The notes: generated by a model from the sequence alone, not told the origin. Shown: positions 9,465 through 18,960, counted from the first letter of the stretch. The stretch is DNA of 64,000 nt from Jiangella anatolica (GCF_003236295.1 NZ_POTW01000024.1:1-64000); one strand, 5' to 3'. Program-made: numbers and translations.

Positions 9465-10751
9465 GTGCCCAGCCTCTCGCTCGCGCTCCCGAACGGCGTC
9501 GACCCGGTCAGCCGCTGGCGCAACACGGCCCGGGCCCACGAGAGCTTCCTGCGGTCCGAGCTCCGATCCGAAGCGGACGGCCCCGGCGAGGTGCGGCCGG
9601 TCGTCCTGGAGTCCTGGCGGCGCTCGGCCGCCCTGCACGTCGATCCGGACCGCCGCGACTCGCCGGTCACACTGGTCGACGACGCGCTCGCCGAGGCCCG
9701 CGCGACCCACCCGCTGCGGCACGCCATGCCGGTCGTGCGCCGGCTGCTGGTCGACGACGCCGCCGACGCGGGCGTGCTGGTCATCGTCGGCGACGCCCGC
9801 GGCCGCATCCTGTGGGCCGAGGGCGACGACGACCTGCGCCGACGAGCCGAGCGGCTGCACCTGCAGGCCGGCGCGGACTGGTGCGAGGACGCCATGGGCA
9901 CCAACGCCATCGGGACGGCGCTGGCCGTCGGCGACACCGTTCAGGTCTTCGGCAGCGAGCACTACGCCCGCAGCGTCCAGCCGTGGAGCTGCACCGCGGC
10001 ACCCATCCGCGACCCGCTGACCGGCCACACCATCGGCGTGCTGGACATCACCGGCGGCGCCTCGGTGGTGGCGCCGCAGTCGGCGTTCCTGGTCCGGTCC
10101 GCCGTCGCGGCGGTCGAGGCGGAGCTGCGGCTGCTCGGCAGCACCGTCGCCGTGCCCGGCAGTCGTCTGGAGGTGCTGGGCCGCCCCCGCGGGCTGCTGG
10201 TGCACCAGGGCCGCAGCCTCGAGCTGAGCCTGCGCCACACCGAGCTGCTGCTCCTGCTCGCCGAGCATCCTGACGGACTGCCCGCCAGCGAGCTCGCCTG
10301 GCAGCTGTACGAGCACGACGCCGCCGAGGTCACCGTCCGGGCCGAGATGTCCCGGCTGCGCAAGGCCGTCCCCGACCTGCTCTCACCGGCCGGCCAGTAC
10401 CGGCTGCGGGCGGAGCTTCGCACCGACGCGATGGACGTCGCGGACCTGCTCGGCCGCGGCGATCACCGCGCCGCGGTGGAGCTGTACCGGGGCGACCTGC
10501 TGCCACGCTCGGCCGCGCCCGGCGTTGTCGCGCTGCGCTATCGGCTGCACGGCTGGCTGCGCAACGTGCTGCTGCAGTCCGGCGACGGCGAGGCCTTGCG
10601 GCGCTACGCCCTGTCGCCCTCCGGCCGCGACGACGCGCAGATCTGGCGGGCCTGCCTGGACGGGCTCGCGCCGGGCTCCCCGGAGAAGGCCGAGGCCGCC
10701 GCCGTCCTGGCCAGCTTGGACGGCGAGCTAGGGCTTGCCACAGACGTCTAA
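9465..10751 (+). CDS. GAF-domain transcriptional regulator with C-terminal winged helix
   Basis: 428-aa cytoplasmic regulator. The N-terminal two thirds resembles the sensory part of AcoR-type regulators: VVLESWRRSAALHVDP, then a GAF domain with GADWCEDAMGTNAIGTAL and the GVLDITGG end motif (about residues 180-200). There is no AAA+ sigma-54 module. Instead the C-terminus has an OmpR-like winged helix (LRHTELLLLLAEHPDG to TVRAEMSRLRKAVP), as in a group of actinobacterial GAF regulators often linked to aldehyde or alcohol metabolism. The GTG start at 9465 has an AGGAGGAG site six bases upstream. Its target in this window is not evident. Confidence 0.82.
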   Translation: MPSLSLALPNGVDPVSRWRNTARAHESFLRSELRSEADGPGEVRPVVLESWRRSAALHVDPDRRDSPVTLVDDALAEARATHPLRHAMPVVRRLLVDDAADAGVLVIVGDARGRILWAEGDDDLRRRAERLHLQAGADWCEDAMGTNAIGTALAVGDTVQVFGSEHYARSVQPWSCTAAPIRDPLTGHTIGVLDITGGASVVAPQSAFLVRSAVAAVEAELRLLGSTVAVPGSRLEVLGRPRGLLVHQGRSLELSLRHTELLLLLAEHPDGLPASELAWQLYEHDAAEVTVRAEMSRLRKAVPDLLSPAGQYRLRAELRTDAMDVADLLGRGDHRAAVELYRGDLLPRSAAPGVVALRYRLHGWLRNVLLQSGDGEALRRYALSPSGRDDAQIWRACLDGLAPGSPEKAEAAAVLASLDGELGLATDV

Positions 10752-10752
10752 G

Positions 10753-10883
10753 AGTTCGACTGGGCGGGCGCCCATGGACCAGCCGGGCTCGTTGTCTACA
10801 CGGCAAGAAAGTTCGACCGGGCGGGCGCCCATGGACCAGCCGGGCTCGTTGTCTACACGGCAAGAAAGTTCGACCGGGCGGGC
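10753..10883. repeat. 57-bp tandem repeat (two full units plus a partial third)
   Basis: Units start at 10753, 10810 and 10867, exactly 57 bases apart, each beginning AGTTCGACYGGGCGGGCG. The first two units are nearly identical over their whole length; the third breaks off after 17 bases. The array begins two bases after the stop of the GAF regulator gene. I see no coding function for it. Confidence 0.92.
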
Positions 10884-10920
10884 GATGGGCGGGCTGGGTT
10901 TATGGGCGGCCCGCCCGGTC
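10872..10920. terminator. Bidirectional terminator hairpin between convergent genes
   Basis: Perfect 12-bp inverted repeat GACCGGGCGGGC / GCCCGCCCGGTC at 10872-10883 and 10909-10920 with a 25-base loop, lying between the convergent GAF regulator and the dppF-like gene. There is no U-tract, as is usual for GC-rich actinobacterial terminators. The left arm is the start of the third 57-bp repeat unit. Confidence 0.65.
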
Positions 10921-10986
10921 GTGAGACGAGGGTAGGCGACGACACGTTGCAGTCGCGTTGCGACCGCATTCGCCCTGGTCAGTCCC

Positions 10987-12015
10987 CTAGTGGTGGACGA
11001 CGACGTCCTCGCGGACGGCGGCGTAGTGGCAGGCGGACTCGTGGTCGCTGCCGGGCCGGATCGTCAGCGCCGGGTCCTCTTGAGCGCATTTGTCCGTCGC
11101 CTTCCAGCAGCGGGTCCGGAACCGGCAGCCGCTGGGCGGGTTGGCCGGGCTGGGCACGTCGCCGCTGAGGATGATCTGCTGGCGCTGGCCACGCACCGAC
11201 GGGTCCGGCACCGGCACCGCGGACAGCAGCGCCTGTGTGTACGGGTGCGTCGGCTTCTCGTAGATCTGCGTGTCGCTGCCGGTCTCGACGATACGGCCGA
11301 GATACATGACGGCGACCCGGTCGGCGATGTGCCGGACAACGGAGAGGTCGTGGGCGATGAAGATGTACGACAGCCCGAACTCGTCCTGCAGCTTCTCCAG
11401 CAGGTTGATGACCTGCGCCTGCACCGACACGTCGAGCGCGGAGACCGGCTCGTCGCAGATGATGATCTCCGGCCGCAGCGCCAGCCCGCGGGCGATGCCG
11501 ATGCGCTGGCGCTGGCCGCCGGAGAACTGGTGCGGGTACCGGTTGATGTGCTCGGGGTTGAGGCCGACGACGTCGAGCAGCTCCTGGACCCGCTTGCGCC
11601 GCTGGCCGCGCGGCGCGACCTCGGGGTGGATGTCGAACGGCTCGCCGACGATGTCGCCGACGGTCATCCGCGGGTTCAGCGACGAGTACGGGTCCTGGAA
11701 CACGATCTGGATGTTCCGGCGCAGCTCGCGCAGCGCCCGGCCCTGCAGGTCGTAGATGTTCTGGCCGTGGAAGTACGTCTGGCCGCTGGTCGGCTCCTCC
11801 AGCCGCATGAGCAGCTTGGCCAGCGTCGACTTGCCGCTGCCGGACTCGCCGACGATGCCGAGGGTCTCGCCCTTGTGCAGCTGCAGCGAGACGCCGTCGA
11901 CGGCCTGTACGGCGCCCACCTGGCGCTTGATGACGACGCCGGTGGTCAGCGGGAAGTGCTTGACCAGGTTGTCGACCTCGAGGACGACCTCACTGCTGGG
12001 CGGGTTCGATGTCAC
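10987..12015 (-). CDS. Peptide/nickel-type ABC transporter ATPase (DppF-like)
   Basis: 342-aa ATP-hydrolysing subunit of a dipeptide/oligopeptide importer. Walker [10 protein letters not shown] is at residues 56-64, with signature [12 protein letters not shown], Walker [14 protein letters not shown] and switch histidine FIAHDLSVV. The C-terminal oligopeptide-transporter tail has [10 protein letters not shown] and further cysteines, a tail that in some family members binds a cluster. The [14 protein letters not shown] segment is typical of the F rather than the D subunit. It is the last gene of the operon and overlaps the preceding ATPase gene by 26 bases. Exact substrate is not predictable. 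Confidence 0.92.
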   Translation of the reverse strand: MTSNPPSSEVVLEVDNLVKHFPLTTGVVIKRQVGAVQAVDGVSLQLHKGETLGIVGESGSGKSTLAKLLMRLEEPTSGQTYFHGQNIYDLQGRALRELRRNIQIVFQDPYSSLNPRMTVGDIVGEPFDIHPEVAPRGQRRKRVQELLDVVGLNPEHINRYPHQFSGGQRQRIGIARGLALRPEIIICDEPVSALDVSVQAQVINLLEKLQDEFGLSYIFIAHDLSVVRHIADRVAVMYLGRIVETGSDTQIYEKPTHPYTQALLSAVPVPDPSVRGQRQQIILSGDVPSPANPPSGCRFRTRCWKATDKCAQEDPALTIRPGSDHESACHYAAVREDVVVHH

Positions 12016-13039
12016 CCTCGAGCACCTCCTGTGCGAAATGGCACGCGCTGAACCGGCCGGGCACGACCTCCTGCAGTGCCGGCCGCTGTTCCTTGCAGAT
12101 GTCGCGCGCGTAGGGGCAGCGGGGCCGGAACTCGCAGCCGGCCGGGATGTTGGTGAGGTTCGGCGGCAGCCCCTTGATCGCCGAGAGCTCCTGGCCCTTG
12201 AGGTCGACCCGCGGGATCGACTCGAGCAGCCCCTTGGTGTACGGGTGGGCGGGCGTGGCGTAGATGTCGTGCACCGGCGCCTGCTCCATGATGCGCCCGG
12301 AGTACATGACCTCGATCTTGTCCGCGACGTCGGCGACGACGCCGAGGTCGTGGGTGATGAGGATCAGGCCCATGTTCCGCTCGCGCTGCAGGTCGGCCAG
12401 CAGCTGCATGATCTGCGCCTGGACGGTGACGTCGAGCGCGGTGGTGGGCTCGTCGGCGATGAGCACGTCGGGGTCGAGGGCGATCGCCATCGCGATCATG
12501 ATCCGCTGGCGCATGCCGCCGGAGAACTGGTGCGGATAGTCACCGGCCCGCTCGCGGGCGGCCGGGATCTGCACCCGCTCCATCAGCTCGACGGCGCGGG
12601 CGCGGGCGTCCTTCTTCGACAGGCCCTCGTGGACGCGGAACATCTCGGCGATCTGCCAGCCGACCGGGAACACCGGGTTCAGCGCGGACAGCGCGTCCTG
12701 GAAGATCATCGAGATGCTGCGGCCGCGGTAGGCGCGTCGCTCGTCGTCGGGCAGCGTCAGCAGGTCCTGGCCGCGGAAGCGCACCTTGCCGCCGGTGACG
12801 AACCCGGGCGGGCTGTCGAGGATGCCCATGATGGCCTGGGCGGTGACGCTCTTGCCGGAGCCGGACTCACCCAGCACGGCCAGCGTCTCACCCTCGTGCA
12901 GCGTGTACGACACGCCGTTGACGGCCTTCGCGACGCCGTCGCGGGTGCGGAACTCCACCCGGAGGTCCTCGACCTCCAGCAGCGGGGTGGTTCCGGCCTG
13001 GTCCGCGCGCGGCGCGATGCCGGCTTGCGTGGTCGCCAC
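11990..13039 (-). CDS. Peptide/nickel-type ABC transporter ATPase (DppD-like)
   Basis: 349-aa ATPase with Walker [10 protein letters not shown], signature [13 protein letters not shown], Walker [15 protein letters not shown] and [11 protein letters not shown]. The C-terminal peptide-transporter extension carries [12 protein letters not shown] chose the GTG at 13039 because AGGAGGAGG sits just upstream (13044-13052); an earlier in-frame TTG at 13066 overlaps the permease stop and lacks such a site. It forms the nucleotide-binding pair with the DppF-like protein and probably also serves the neighbouring binding-protein/permease cassette, which lacks ATPases. Confidence 0.92.
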   Translation of the reverse strand: MATTQAGIAPRADQAGTTPLLEVEDLRVEFRTRDGVAKAVNGVSYTLHEGETLAVLGESGSGKSVTAQAIMGILDSPPGFVTGGKVRFRGQDLLTLPDDERRAYRGRSISMIFQDALSALNPVFPVGWQIAEMFRVHEGLSKKDARARAVELMERVQIPAARERAGDYPHQFSGGMRQRIMIAMAIALDPDVLIADEPTTALDVTVQAQIMQLLADLQRERNMGLILITHDLGVVADVADKIEVMYSGRIMEQAPVHDIYATPAHPYTKGLLESIPRVDLKGQELSAIKGLPPNLTNIPAGCEFRPRCPYARDICKEQRPALQEVVPGRFSACHFAQEVLEGDIEPAQQ

Positions 13040-13062
13040 TCGACCTCCTCCTGTGGTGTTGC

Positions 13063-13989
13063 TCAACGCAGCTTCGGATCGAGCGCATCGCGGATGGCAT
13101 CACCGAGCATGATGAAGGCCAGCACACACAACGACAGCGCTGACGCCGGGAACAACAGCATATGCGGCGACGTGCGGACGTAGTCCTGCGCCCGGCTGAT
13201 GGCCAGGCCCCACGAGACCACCGGCGGCTGCAGCCCGACGCCGAGGAACGACAGCGTCGCCTCGGCGGCGATGTACCCGCCGATGGCGATCGTCGCGACG
13301 ACGATGACCGGCGCGATCGCGTTCGGCACCACGTGCTTGAGGATCATCCGGGTGCCGCCGGCGCCGAGCGCGCGCGCCGCCTGGACGTAGTCGGCCGAGC
13401 GCACCTGCAGCACCGACGAGCGCATGATGCGCATGATCTGCGGCCAGCCCAGCGCGGCCAGTGCCAGCACGACCTTCGAGATCGTGACCAGCTCCGGTGT
13501 CTCCGCGTCGCCGGGGAACGAGACCAGCACGATCAGCGCGCCGAGCAGCAGCGGGATGCCGAAGAAGATGTCGCCGAGCCGGGACACGACGGTGTCGGTG
13601 GTCTTGCCGTAGAAGCCGGCGATGGTGCCGGTGATGCCGCCGATGATCAGCACGCCGATCGCCGTCAGCACACCCACCATGATCGAGGCCCTGGCGCCGT
13701 AGATGGTCTGCGTGTAGACGTCGCAGCCGTTGTTGTCGTAGCCGAACCAGGCCGCGCCGCTGGGGCCCTGGCGGGTCAGCCCGAGGTCGCAGTCGGTCGG
13801 GCTCAGCGAGGTGAACAGGCTCGGTGCGATGGCGATGGTCACGAACAACAGGAACAGCACGCCCGAGATGATGAACGTCGGCTTGCGGATCAGGTCGTGC
13901 CACGCGTCGCGGCCCAGCGTCCGGACGGCGGTCTCGGTCGTCTCGGGCGCTTCGGCCGCGGCGACGACGGGAGGTATGGGGTCAGCCAT
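13063..13989 (-). CDS. Peptide ABC transporter permease (DppC-like)
   Basis: 308-aa inner-membrane permease with a cytoplasmic N-terminus, one membrane helix (FIISGVLFLLFVTIAIA), an extracellular loop, and the BPD_transp_1 core with the EAA-type loop YVQAARALGAGGTRMILKH. The end LGDAIRDALDPKLR is typical of DppC/OppC. It overlaps the upstream permease gene by eight bases, so the two are translationally coupled, and pairs with it as the transmembrane heterodimer. Confidence 0.92.
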   Translation of the reverse strand: MADPIPPVVAAAEAPETTETAVRTLGRDAWHDLIRKPTFIISGVLFLLFVTIAIAPSLFTSLSPTDCDLGLTRQGPSGAAWFGYDNNGCDVYTQTIYGARASIMVGVLTAIGVLIIGGITGTIAGFYGKTTDTVVSRLGDIFFGIPLLLGALIVLVSFPGDAETPELVTISKVVLALAALGWPQIMRIMRSSVLQVRSADYVQAARALGAGGTRMILKHVVPNAIAPVIVVATIAIGGYIAAEATLSFLGVGLQPPVVSWGLAISRAQDYVRTSPHMLLFPASALSLCVLAFIMLGDAIRDALDPKLR

Positions 13990-14908
13990 GACTGATCCTC
14001 GGGTCGAGCCAGCCGTAGATGAGATCGACCAGCAGGTTCACCAGCAGGAAGACGAGGACGAGCACGGTCACCGCGCCGGTGACCATGACACCGTCCCTGG
14101 TGGTGATGGAACGGAAGATGAGGTTCCCCACGCCGGGGACGTTGAAGATTCCCTCGGTGACGATGGCGCCACCGAGCAGCGCGCCGAAGTCGGCGCCGAT
14201 GAACGTGATGACCGGGATCAGCGAGTTGCGCATCGTGTGGATGCCGATGACGCGGCGCTGCGGCAGGCCCTTCGCGACGGCCGTGCGGACGTAGTCGGCC
14301 CGGCGGTTCTCCGCGAGGCTGGTCCGCGTCAGCCGGGCGACGTAGGCCAGTGAGAGTGAGGCGAGCACGAACCCCGGCAGGATCAGGTTGTACAGGCTCG
14401 CGTCACCGCCCACCGTGGCCGGGAAGATCCCCCACCGCATGCCGAGGAACAGCTGCAGCACCGATCCGATGACGAACACCGGGATCGAGACGACGACCAG
14501 AGTGGAGACCAGCACAAGGTTGTCGATGAAGCTGCCGCGCCGCAGTCCGGCGAGGATGCCGGCGCCGATGCCGATGAGGATCTCGAAGGCGATCGCGACC
14601 AGGGCCAGCTTCACCGTCGTCGGGTAGGCCCGCAGCAGCTCCTCGCCGACCGAGAGGCCCTGGAACGTCTCGCCGAAGTCGCCGTGCAGCAGGCTCCACA
14701 GGTACTTGGCGTAGGCGATCAGCCAGAAGTCGTCCAGGTTGTACTTGTCCGTCATCTCCGCGACGTACGCGGGCGGACACGGCCTGGCACCGCAGCGGCC
14801 GGCGAACGGATCGCCCGGCAGGAACCAGACCAGGGTGTAGATGATGAGCGTCGTGCCGATGATCACCGGGATCATCTGGAGCAGGCGGCGCGCGACGTAC
14901 CGGCCCAT
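13982..14908 (-). CDS. Peptide ABC transporter permease (DppB-like)
   Basis: 308-aa permease beginning MGRYVARRLLQMIPVIIGTT, the usual DppB/OppB first helix. It contains an external segment with two cysteines (AGRCGARPCPPAYV) and the EAA loop DYVRTAVAKGLPQRRVIGIH. It ends YGWLDPRISHG, the common family end. It follows its binding-protein gene after 109 bases that contain a strong hairpin. It is a close paralogue of the permease at 18011-18931, down to the paired-cysteine loop. Confidence 0.92.
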   Translation of the reverse strand: MGRYVARRLLQMIPVIIGTTLIIYTLVWFLPGDPFAGRCGARPCPPAYVAEMTDKYNLDDFWLIAYAKYLWSLLHGDFGETFQGLSVGEELLRAYPTTVKLALVAIAFEILIGIGAGILAGLRRGSFIDNLVLVSTLVVVSIPVFVIGSVLQLFLGMRWGIFPATVGGDASLYNLILPGFVLASLSLAYVARLTRTSLAENRRADYVRTAVAKGLPQRRVIGIHTMRNSLIPVITFIGADFGALLGGAIVTEGIFNVPGVGNLIFRSITTRDGVMVTGAVTVLVLVFLLVNLLVDLIYGWLDPRISHG

Positions 14909-14946
14909 GGACCAACCTTTCCCGTCGGCAACGGTTTGCGCCAGCG

Positions 14947-14989
14947 TGCGGGGCGTCCATCTCGCCTCAGGCGAGATGGACGCCCCGCA
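14947..14989. terminator. 21-bp perfect hairpin between binding-protein gene and permease genes
   Basis: Inverted repeat with arms 14947-14967 and 14969-14989 around a single central base; the arm begins TGCGGGGCGTCCATCTCGCC. As RNA it is an 18-19-bp stem with a tiny loop. It lies 28 bases after the stop of the solute-binding protein gene and 38 bases before the permease start. It is probably a partial terminator or 3'-end stabiliser that lets the binding protein be made in excess. Confidence 0.75.
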
Positions 14990-15017
14990 ACCGACCGCTG
15001 CGACCCTAGATCGTCGG

Positions 15018-16706
15018 TTACTTCACCGAGATCGACAGCGGGTCGACGTAGCCCTTCCAGGTGAAGCCCGGCTCGTTGACGTTCTCCGACCAGCCGCGCT
15101 GGCCGTTGTCGTACCAGAGCGGGATGATCGCCATGTCGTCGGCGAGCAGCGTCTCGGCCTGGTTGTACAGCTCCAGCGCCTCCTCGCCCTCCAGGCCGGC
15201 GGCCTGGCGGATCAGCTCGTCGAACTCGGGGTTGTTGTAGCCACCGTCGTTGGCCGAGCCGTTCGCCGTGTAGAGCGGCGCCAGGAAGTTCTGGATCGAC
15301 GGGTAGTCGGCCACCCAGCCCGTGCGGAACGGGTTGGTGATCTCGTTGGCGTTGACCCGGCCGCGGAACGAGCCGAAGTCGGGGTCATAGTCGCCCTGGC
15401 ACTCGATGCCCAGCGTCTCGCGGATCGACGTGCAGGCCGCCTCGACCCACTCACGGTGACCGCCGTCGGAGTTGCTGGAGATCAGCAGCGGGCCCTGGAC
15501 GCCCGGCGACTGCGCGTACAGCTCCTGCGCGGCCTCGGGGTCGAAGTTGCACCACTCGCCGCAGGTGCCCTCGACGTAGCCGTCGTTGCCCGGCGGGACC
15601 CAGCTGTTGGCCGGGACGTAGTTGCCCGCGCCGTAGGCGGCCGCGATGACGGCCTCCCGGTCGATGGCCATCGAGATGGCCTTGCGCAGGTTGGGGTCGG
15701 CCCAGGCCTCGGTGTTCGTCAGCGGGAACGTGAGGCTGGTGAACCGGGTGGTCAGCGGCTCGGAGGCGGACCGGCCCTCGAGGTCGGTCATCCACACGTC
15801 GCCGGCCAGACCCACCGGCGGGATCTTGTCGAGGATGTCGAGCTGGTTCGACACGACGTCGGCGTAGGCGGCGTCGAGGTCGGCGTAGATGCGGTACTCG
15901 ATGTTCTCGACCTGCGGCTTCGGGTCGCCGGCGTAGTCGGCGTAGGCCCGCAGGTTGATCGACTGGTTCGGGACCTCTTCGACGAACTCGAACGGGCCGT
16001 TGCCGATCGGGTGCTCGATGAAGCCGGCCTGGTCGGTGAAGAAGCTCTCCGGCATCGGGTAGAACGCCGAGTAGCCGATGATCGTCTCGAACAGCGAGTT
16101 CGGCGAGCCGAGCGTCACCGTGAAGGTGGTGTCGTCGACGACCTCGAGGCCGCTCATCGTCTCGGCAGTCGCCGAGCCCGGGACGAACGCGCCCGCGTCG
16201 TCGGTCTGACCGGCGACCTCCTCGAATCCGGCGATGTTGGCGCCGTCGGGACCGAAGAAGTACTGGTTCAGCTGGGCGTTCTCGCCCGCGGCGCCGAAGT
16301 TCCAGGCGTCGACGAAGCTCTGCGCGGTGACCGGCGAGCCGTCGTGGAACGTCCAGCCGTCATTGATCGTGATGGTGAACTGGGTGAAGTCCTCGTTCGG
16401 CTCGATCGACTCGGCCACGGCCAGGCCGGGCTCGGCCGTGTCGGGGTCATACGAGACCAGGCCGGTCCACATGGCGTCGACGATGTTGCCGCCGCCGACC
16501 TCGTTGGTGGTGGTCGGGATCAGCGGGTTCTCCGGCTGCGTGCTGTTGATCGACACCGAGCCGGTGGGGCCGTCGCCGGAGCCACTGTCGCCGGTCGAGC
16601 CGCTGCCGCCGCCATCGCCGTCGTCGTCGCCGCCACACGCGGCGAGCACGAGCGCCAGGCCGACGGCGGCTGCGACCACGGCTCCTCTGCGAGCAGAGCC
16701 TCGCAT
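15018..16706 (-). CDS. Peptide/nickel-type solute-binding lipoprotein (family 5)
   Basis: 562-aa extracellular binding protein anchored as a lipoprotein: a signal peptide with lipobox LALVLAACGG (lipidated Cys24), then a Gly/Asp/Ser linker and the SBP_bac_5 fold. Family features include GWTFHDGSPVTAQSFVDAWN, RKAISMAIDREAVI and DMAIIPLWYDNG near the end. Start is ATG 16706 with GAGGAGG upstream. It delivers ligand to the permeases and ATPases downstream. It is paralogous to the binding protein at 19006-20652. The ligand (peptide, nickel complex or other) cannot be fixed by reading. Confidence 0.93.
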   Translation of the reverse strand: MRGSARRGAVVAAAVGLALVLAACGGDDDGDGGGSGSTGDSGSGDGPTGSVSINSTQPENPLIPTTTNEVGGGNIVDAMWTGLVSYDPDTAEPGLAVAESIEPNEDFTQFTITINDGWTFHDGSPVTAQSFVDAWNFGAAGENAQLNQYFFGPDGANIAGFEEVAGQTDDAGAFVPGSATAETMSGLEVVDDTTFTVTLGSPNSLFETIIGYSAFYPMPESFFTDQAGFIEHPIGNGPFEFVEEVPNQSINLRAYADYAGDPKPQVENIEYRIYADLDAAYADVVSNQLDILDKIPPVGLAGDVWMTDLEGRSASEPLTTRFTSLTFPLTNTEAWADPNLRKAISMAIDREAVIAAAYGAGNYVPANSWVPPGNDGYVEGTCGEWCNFDPEAAQELYAQSPGVQGPLLISSNSDGGHREWVEAACTSIRETLGIECQGDYDPDFGSFRGRVNANEITNPFRTGWVADYPSIQNFLAPLYTANGSANDGGYNNPEFDELIRQAAGLEGEEALELYNQAETLLADDMAIIPLWYDNGQRGWSENVNEPGFTWKGYVDPLSISVK

Positions 16707-17016
16707 GGAATCCTCCTCATTACGGGCCTGCGCCCGGTGGGTTCACGGGCGTGACCGATCGGTCTCGCCACAGTTCGTGCGGATCTGCGCACATCCGGGT
16801 AGGGGCGCGACCCTGATCCGCGCCCTCATTTCTAAACCCGCGCATCTCTGCGGGCAAGTCCGTCAGGACCGACGTCGTACAACGCAACCGGACTGTGACC
16901 ATACCGGCTGGTAGCTGTGATCCTGCCGCTGTACTGCGACGTTAGCTGCGGATTCTTCGGCGGAACCGGTCCGATCATGACGTGTTTGCGGAACTTCGGG
17001 TGGTCACGATCACACG
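16707..17016. other. 310-bp intergenic region upstream of the first binding-protein operon
   Basis: No gene seen. It holds the leader and promoter-like block of the binding-protein gene at 15018-16706 (16829-16861). At its other end is an 8-bp inverted repeat (TGACGTGT at 16978-16985 with ACACGTCA at 17012-17019) that spans the stop codon of the upstream permease gene and may be a weak terminator. Confidence 0.6.
16829..16861 (-). promoter_or_regulatory. Promoter-like block GGACTTGCCC-N17-TAGAAA
   Basis: Read on the minus strand, GGACTTGCCC (16861-16852) is followed after 17 bases by TAGAAA (16834-16829). The same two blocks with an 18-base spacer occur upstream of the paralogous binding-protein gene (20785-20752). 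TTGCCC would be a plausible -35; TAGAAA is a poor -10. Conservation between two diverged copies is the main argument. Confidence 0.45.
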
Positions 17017-18018
17017 TCAACGCAGCCTCGGGTCGAAGGCGTCGCGGACCGCGTCGCCGAGCATGATGAAGGCGAGCACCGTCACGGAGAGGAAGGCGCC
17101 GGGGAACAGCAGCATGTGCGGGGACTGACGGATGTAGGCGCGCGCCTCGCTGATCGCGATGCCCCACGAGATGACCGGCGGCCGCAGCCCGATGCCCAGA
17201 AACGACAGCGTCGCCTCCAAGACGACGAACACGCCGAGGATGATGGTGGAGTAGACGACGACCGGCGCGACGGCGTTGGGCAGGACGTGGCGCAGCAGGA
17301 CGCGCCGGCTGCCGGCGCCGAGCCCGCGTGCGGCCTGCACGTACTCGGCCTGCTTGACCTGGATCACCGTCGAGCGCATCAGCCGGGCCACCGTCGTCCA
17401 GCCGAGCACGCCCAGCGCCAGCACCACCTTGCCGATGGTCTGCCAGGCCGGCGTCTGCACCGTCGACGGGAACGTCGCCAGCACGATGATCGCGCCGAGC
17501 AGCATCGGCACGGCGAAGAACATGTCGGTGACGCGCGACAGCAGCGTGTCGAGCCAGCCGCCGTGGTACCCGGCGATCATGCCGATCACGCTGCCGACGA
17601 CCGCGATGCCGATGGTCGTCAGCACGCCGACCAGGATCGAGGCCCGCGCGCCGTAGACGGTGCGCGCGTACATGTCGCAGCCCTGGAGGTCGTAGCCGAA
17701 CCAGGCGCTCGCGCTCGGCGGCTGGCGGGAGAAGGCGAGGTCGCAGGCCTCCGGATCGGTGCTGGTGAACAGCCCGGGCGCCGCGGCCATCGCGACCAGC
17801 ACGACGATGATCGCGGCGGAGATCAGGAAGACCGGGCTGCGGCGCAGGTCGCGCCAGGCGTCGCCGGCCAGCGAGTGCGGGGTGGACGCCGCGTGCCCGC
17901 CGCCGCGCGGGCGGCCGCGCCTCGTCCGCCCCGGACGGACACCGCGTCCGGCCGCGCGCCGTCCGCCGGCGCGGGCCGGCGGCGGCACGACCTGGTCCGG
18001 GATCGTCGGCCTAGACAT
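17017..18018 (-). CDS. Peptide ABC transporter permease (DppC-like), second cassette
   Basis: 333-aa permease with an Arg/Gly/Pro-rich cytoplasmic N-terminus of about 50 residues, then the helix FLISAAIIVVLVAMAAAPGL, an external loop and the BPD_transp_1 core with EYVQAARGLGAGSRRVLLRH. It ends LGDAVRDAFDPRLR. It closely resembles the DppC at 13063-13989, supporting duplication of the cassette. Its start overlaps the upstream permease stop by eight bases. No ATPase gene follows; the next genes begin another cassette in the same direction. Confidence 0.92.
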   Translation of the reverse strand: MSRPTIPDQVVPPPARAGGRRAAGRGVRPGRTRRGRPRGGGHAASTPHSLAGDAWRDLRRSPVFLISAAIIVVLVAMAAAPGLFTSTDPEACDLAFSRQPPSASAWFGYDLQGCDMYARTVYGARASILVGVLTTIGIAVVGSVIGMIAGYHGGWLDTLLSRVTDMFFAVPMLLGAIIVLATFPSTVQTPAWQTIGKVVLALGVLGWTTVARLMRSTVIQVKQAEYVQAARGLGAGSRRVLLRHVLPNAVAPVVVYSTIILGVFVVLEATLSFLGIGLRPPVISWGIAISEARAYIRQSPHMLLFPGAFLSVTVLAFIMLGDAVRDAFDPRLR

Positions 18019-18931
18019 GGCGGATCCTCGGGTCGAGCACCGCGTACAGCAGGTCGACGACCAGGTTGACCAGCAGGAAGACCAGCACGAGCACGGTGAC
18101 GGCGGCGGTCACCGTCCCGCCCTCGTGCGCGTTGATGCCGCGGAAGATCATGTTGCCCACGCCCGGGATGTTGAAGATGCCCTCGACGACGACCGCGCCG
18201 CCGAGCAGCCCGCCGAAGTCGGCGCCGACGAACGTCACCACCGGGATCAGCGAGTTGCGCAGCGTGTGCACGCCGATCACCCGCTGCCGCGTCAGCCCCT
18301 TCGCGATCGCGGTGCGGACGTAGTCGGTGCGCAGGTTCTCCACCAGGTTGGCCCGGACCAGCCGCGCGACGAACGCCAGCGACAGGCTGCCCAGCACGAT
18401 CGCCGGCAGCACCAGCGAGAAGAGGCTGCCGTCCGACGTCACCGGGAACCAGCCGAGCCGCACGCCGAACATGATCTGCGCCAGCAGCCCGGTCACGAAC
18501 ACCGGGATCGACACCACGACCAGCGTGCTGACCAGCACCAGGTTGTCCAGGAAGCCGCCGCGGCGGATGCCGGCCAGCACGCCGGCGGCGATGCCGATGA
18601 CGACCTCCACCAGGATCGCCAGCGCCGTCAACTGCAGCGTCGTCGGGTAGCGCTGCAGCAGCTCGTCGGCGATGGACGCGCCCGTGAACGTCTGGCCGAA
18701 GTCGCCGGTGACCAGGTTGCCCATGTACTTCAAGTAGGCCAGCGGCAGCGGGTCGTCGAGGTTGTACTCGGCCGTCATCCGGTCGATGTAGCGCTGCGGG
18801 CACGGCCGGTCGCCGCACTTGGCCGCGAACGGGTCGCCCGGCAGCGCCCACACCAGCGCGTAGATGAGGAACGTGGTCCCGATGACCACGGGCACCATCT
18901 GTCCGAGGCGCTGGACGACGTACCGACCCAT
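18011..18931 (-). CDS. Peptide ABC transporter permease (DppB-like), second cassette
   Basis: 306-aa permease starting MGRYVVQRLGQMVPVVIGTT. It has the same external two-cysteine loop (AAKCGDRPCPQRYI) as the DppB at 13982-14908, the EAA loop DYVRTAIAKGLTRQRVIGVH, and the end YAVLDPRIRHV. It forms the transmembrane pair with the following DppC-like protein. It is separated from its binding-protein gene by 74 bases holding a hairpin. Confidence 0.92.
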   Translation of the reverse strand: MGRYVVQRLGQMVPVVIGTTFLIYALVWALPGDPFAAKCGDRPCPQRYIDRMTAEYNLDDPLPLAYLKYMGNLVTGDFGQTFTGASIADELLQRYPTTLQLTALAILVEVVIGIAAGVLAGIRRGGFLDNLVLVSTLVVVSIPVFVTGLLAQIMFGVRLGWFPVTSDGSLFSLVLPAIVLGSLSLAFVARLVRANLVENLRTDYVRTAIAKGLTRQRVIGVHTLRNSLIPVVTFVGADFGGLLGGAVVVEGIFNIPGVGNMIFRGINAHEGGTVTAAVTVLVLVFLLVNLVVDLLYAVLDPRIRHV

Positions 18932-18960
18932 GACCTTCCTTCAGCGGGGAGCAGCGCCGC

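Noticed and set aside
10753-10883. CRISPR or IS end repeats
   Set aside because: Units are contiguous without spacers and there is no transposase or target duplication.
10735-10935. 66-codon frame across the 57-bp repeats
   Set aside because: Its repeated peptide merely translates the tandem DNA repeat; no ribosome site, and it starts inside the regulator gene.
14947-14989. Insertion-element or attachment-site palindrome
   Set aside because: No mobile genes nearby, and the position just after a binding-protein stop matches two unrelated hairpins in sister operons.
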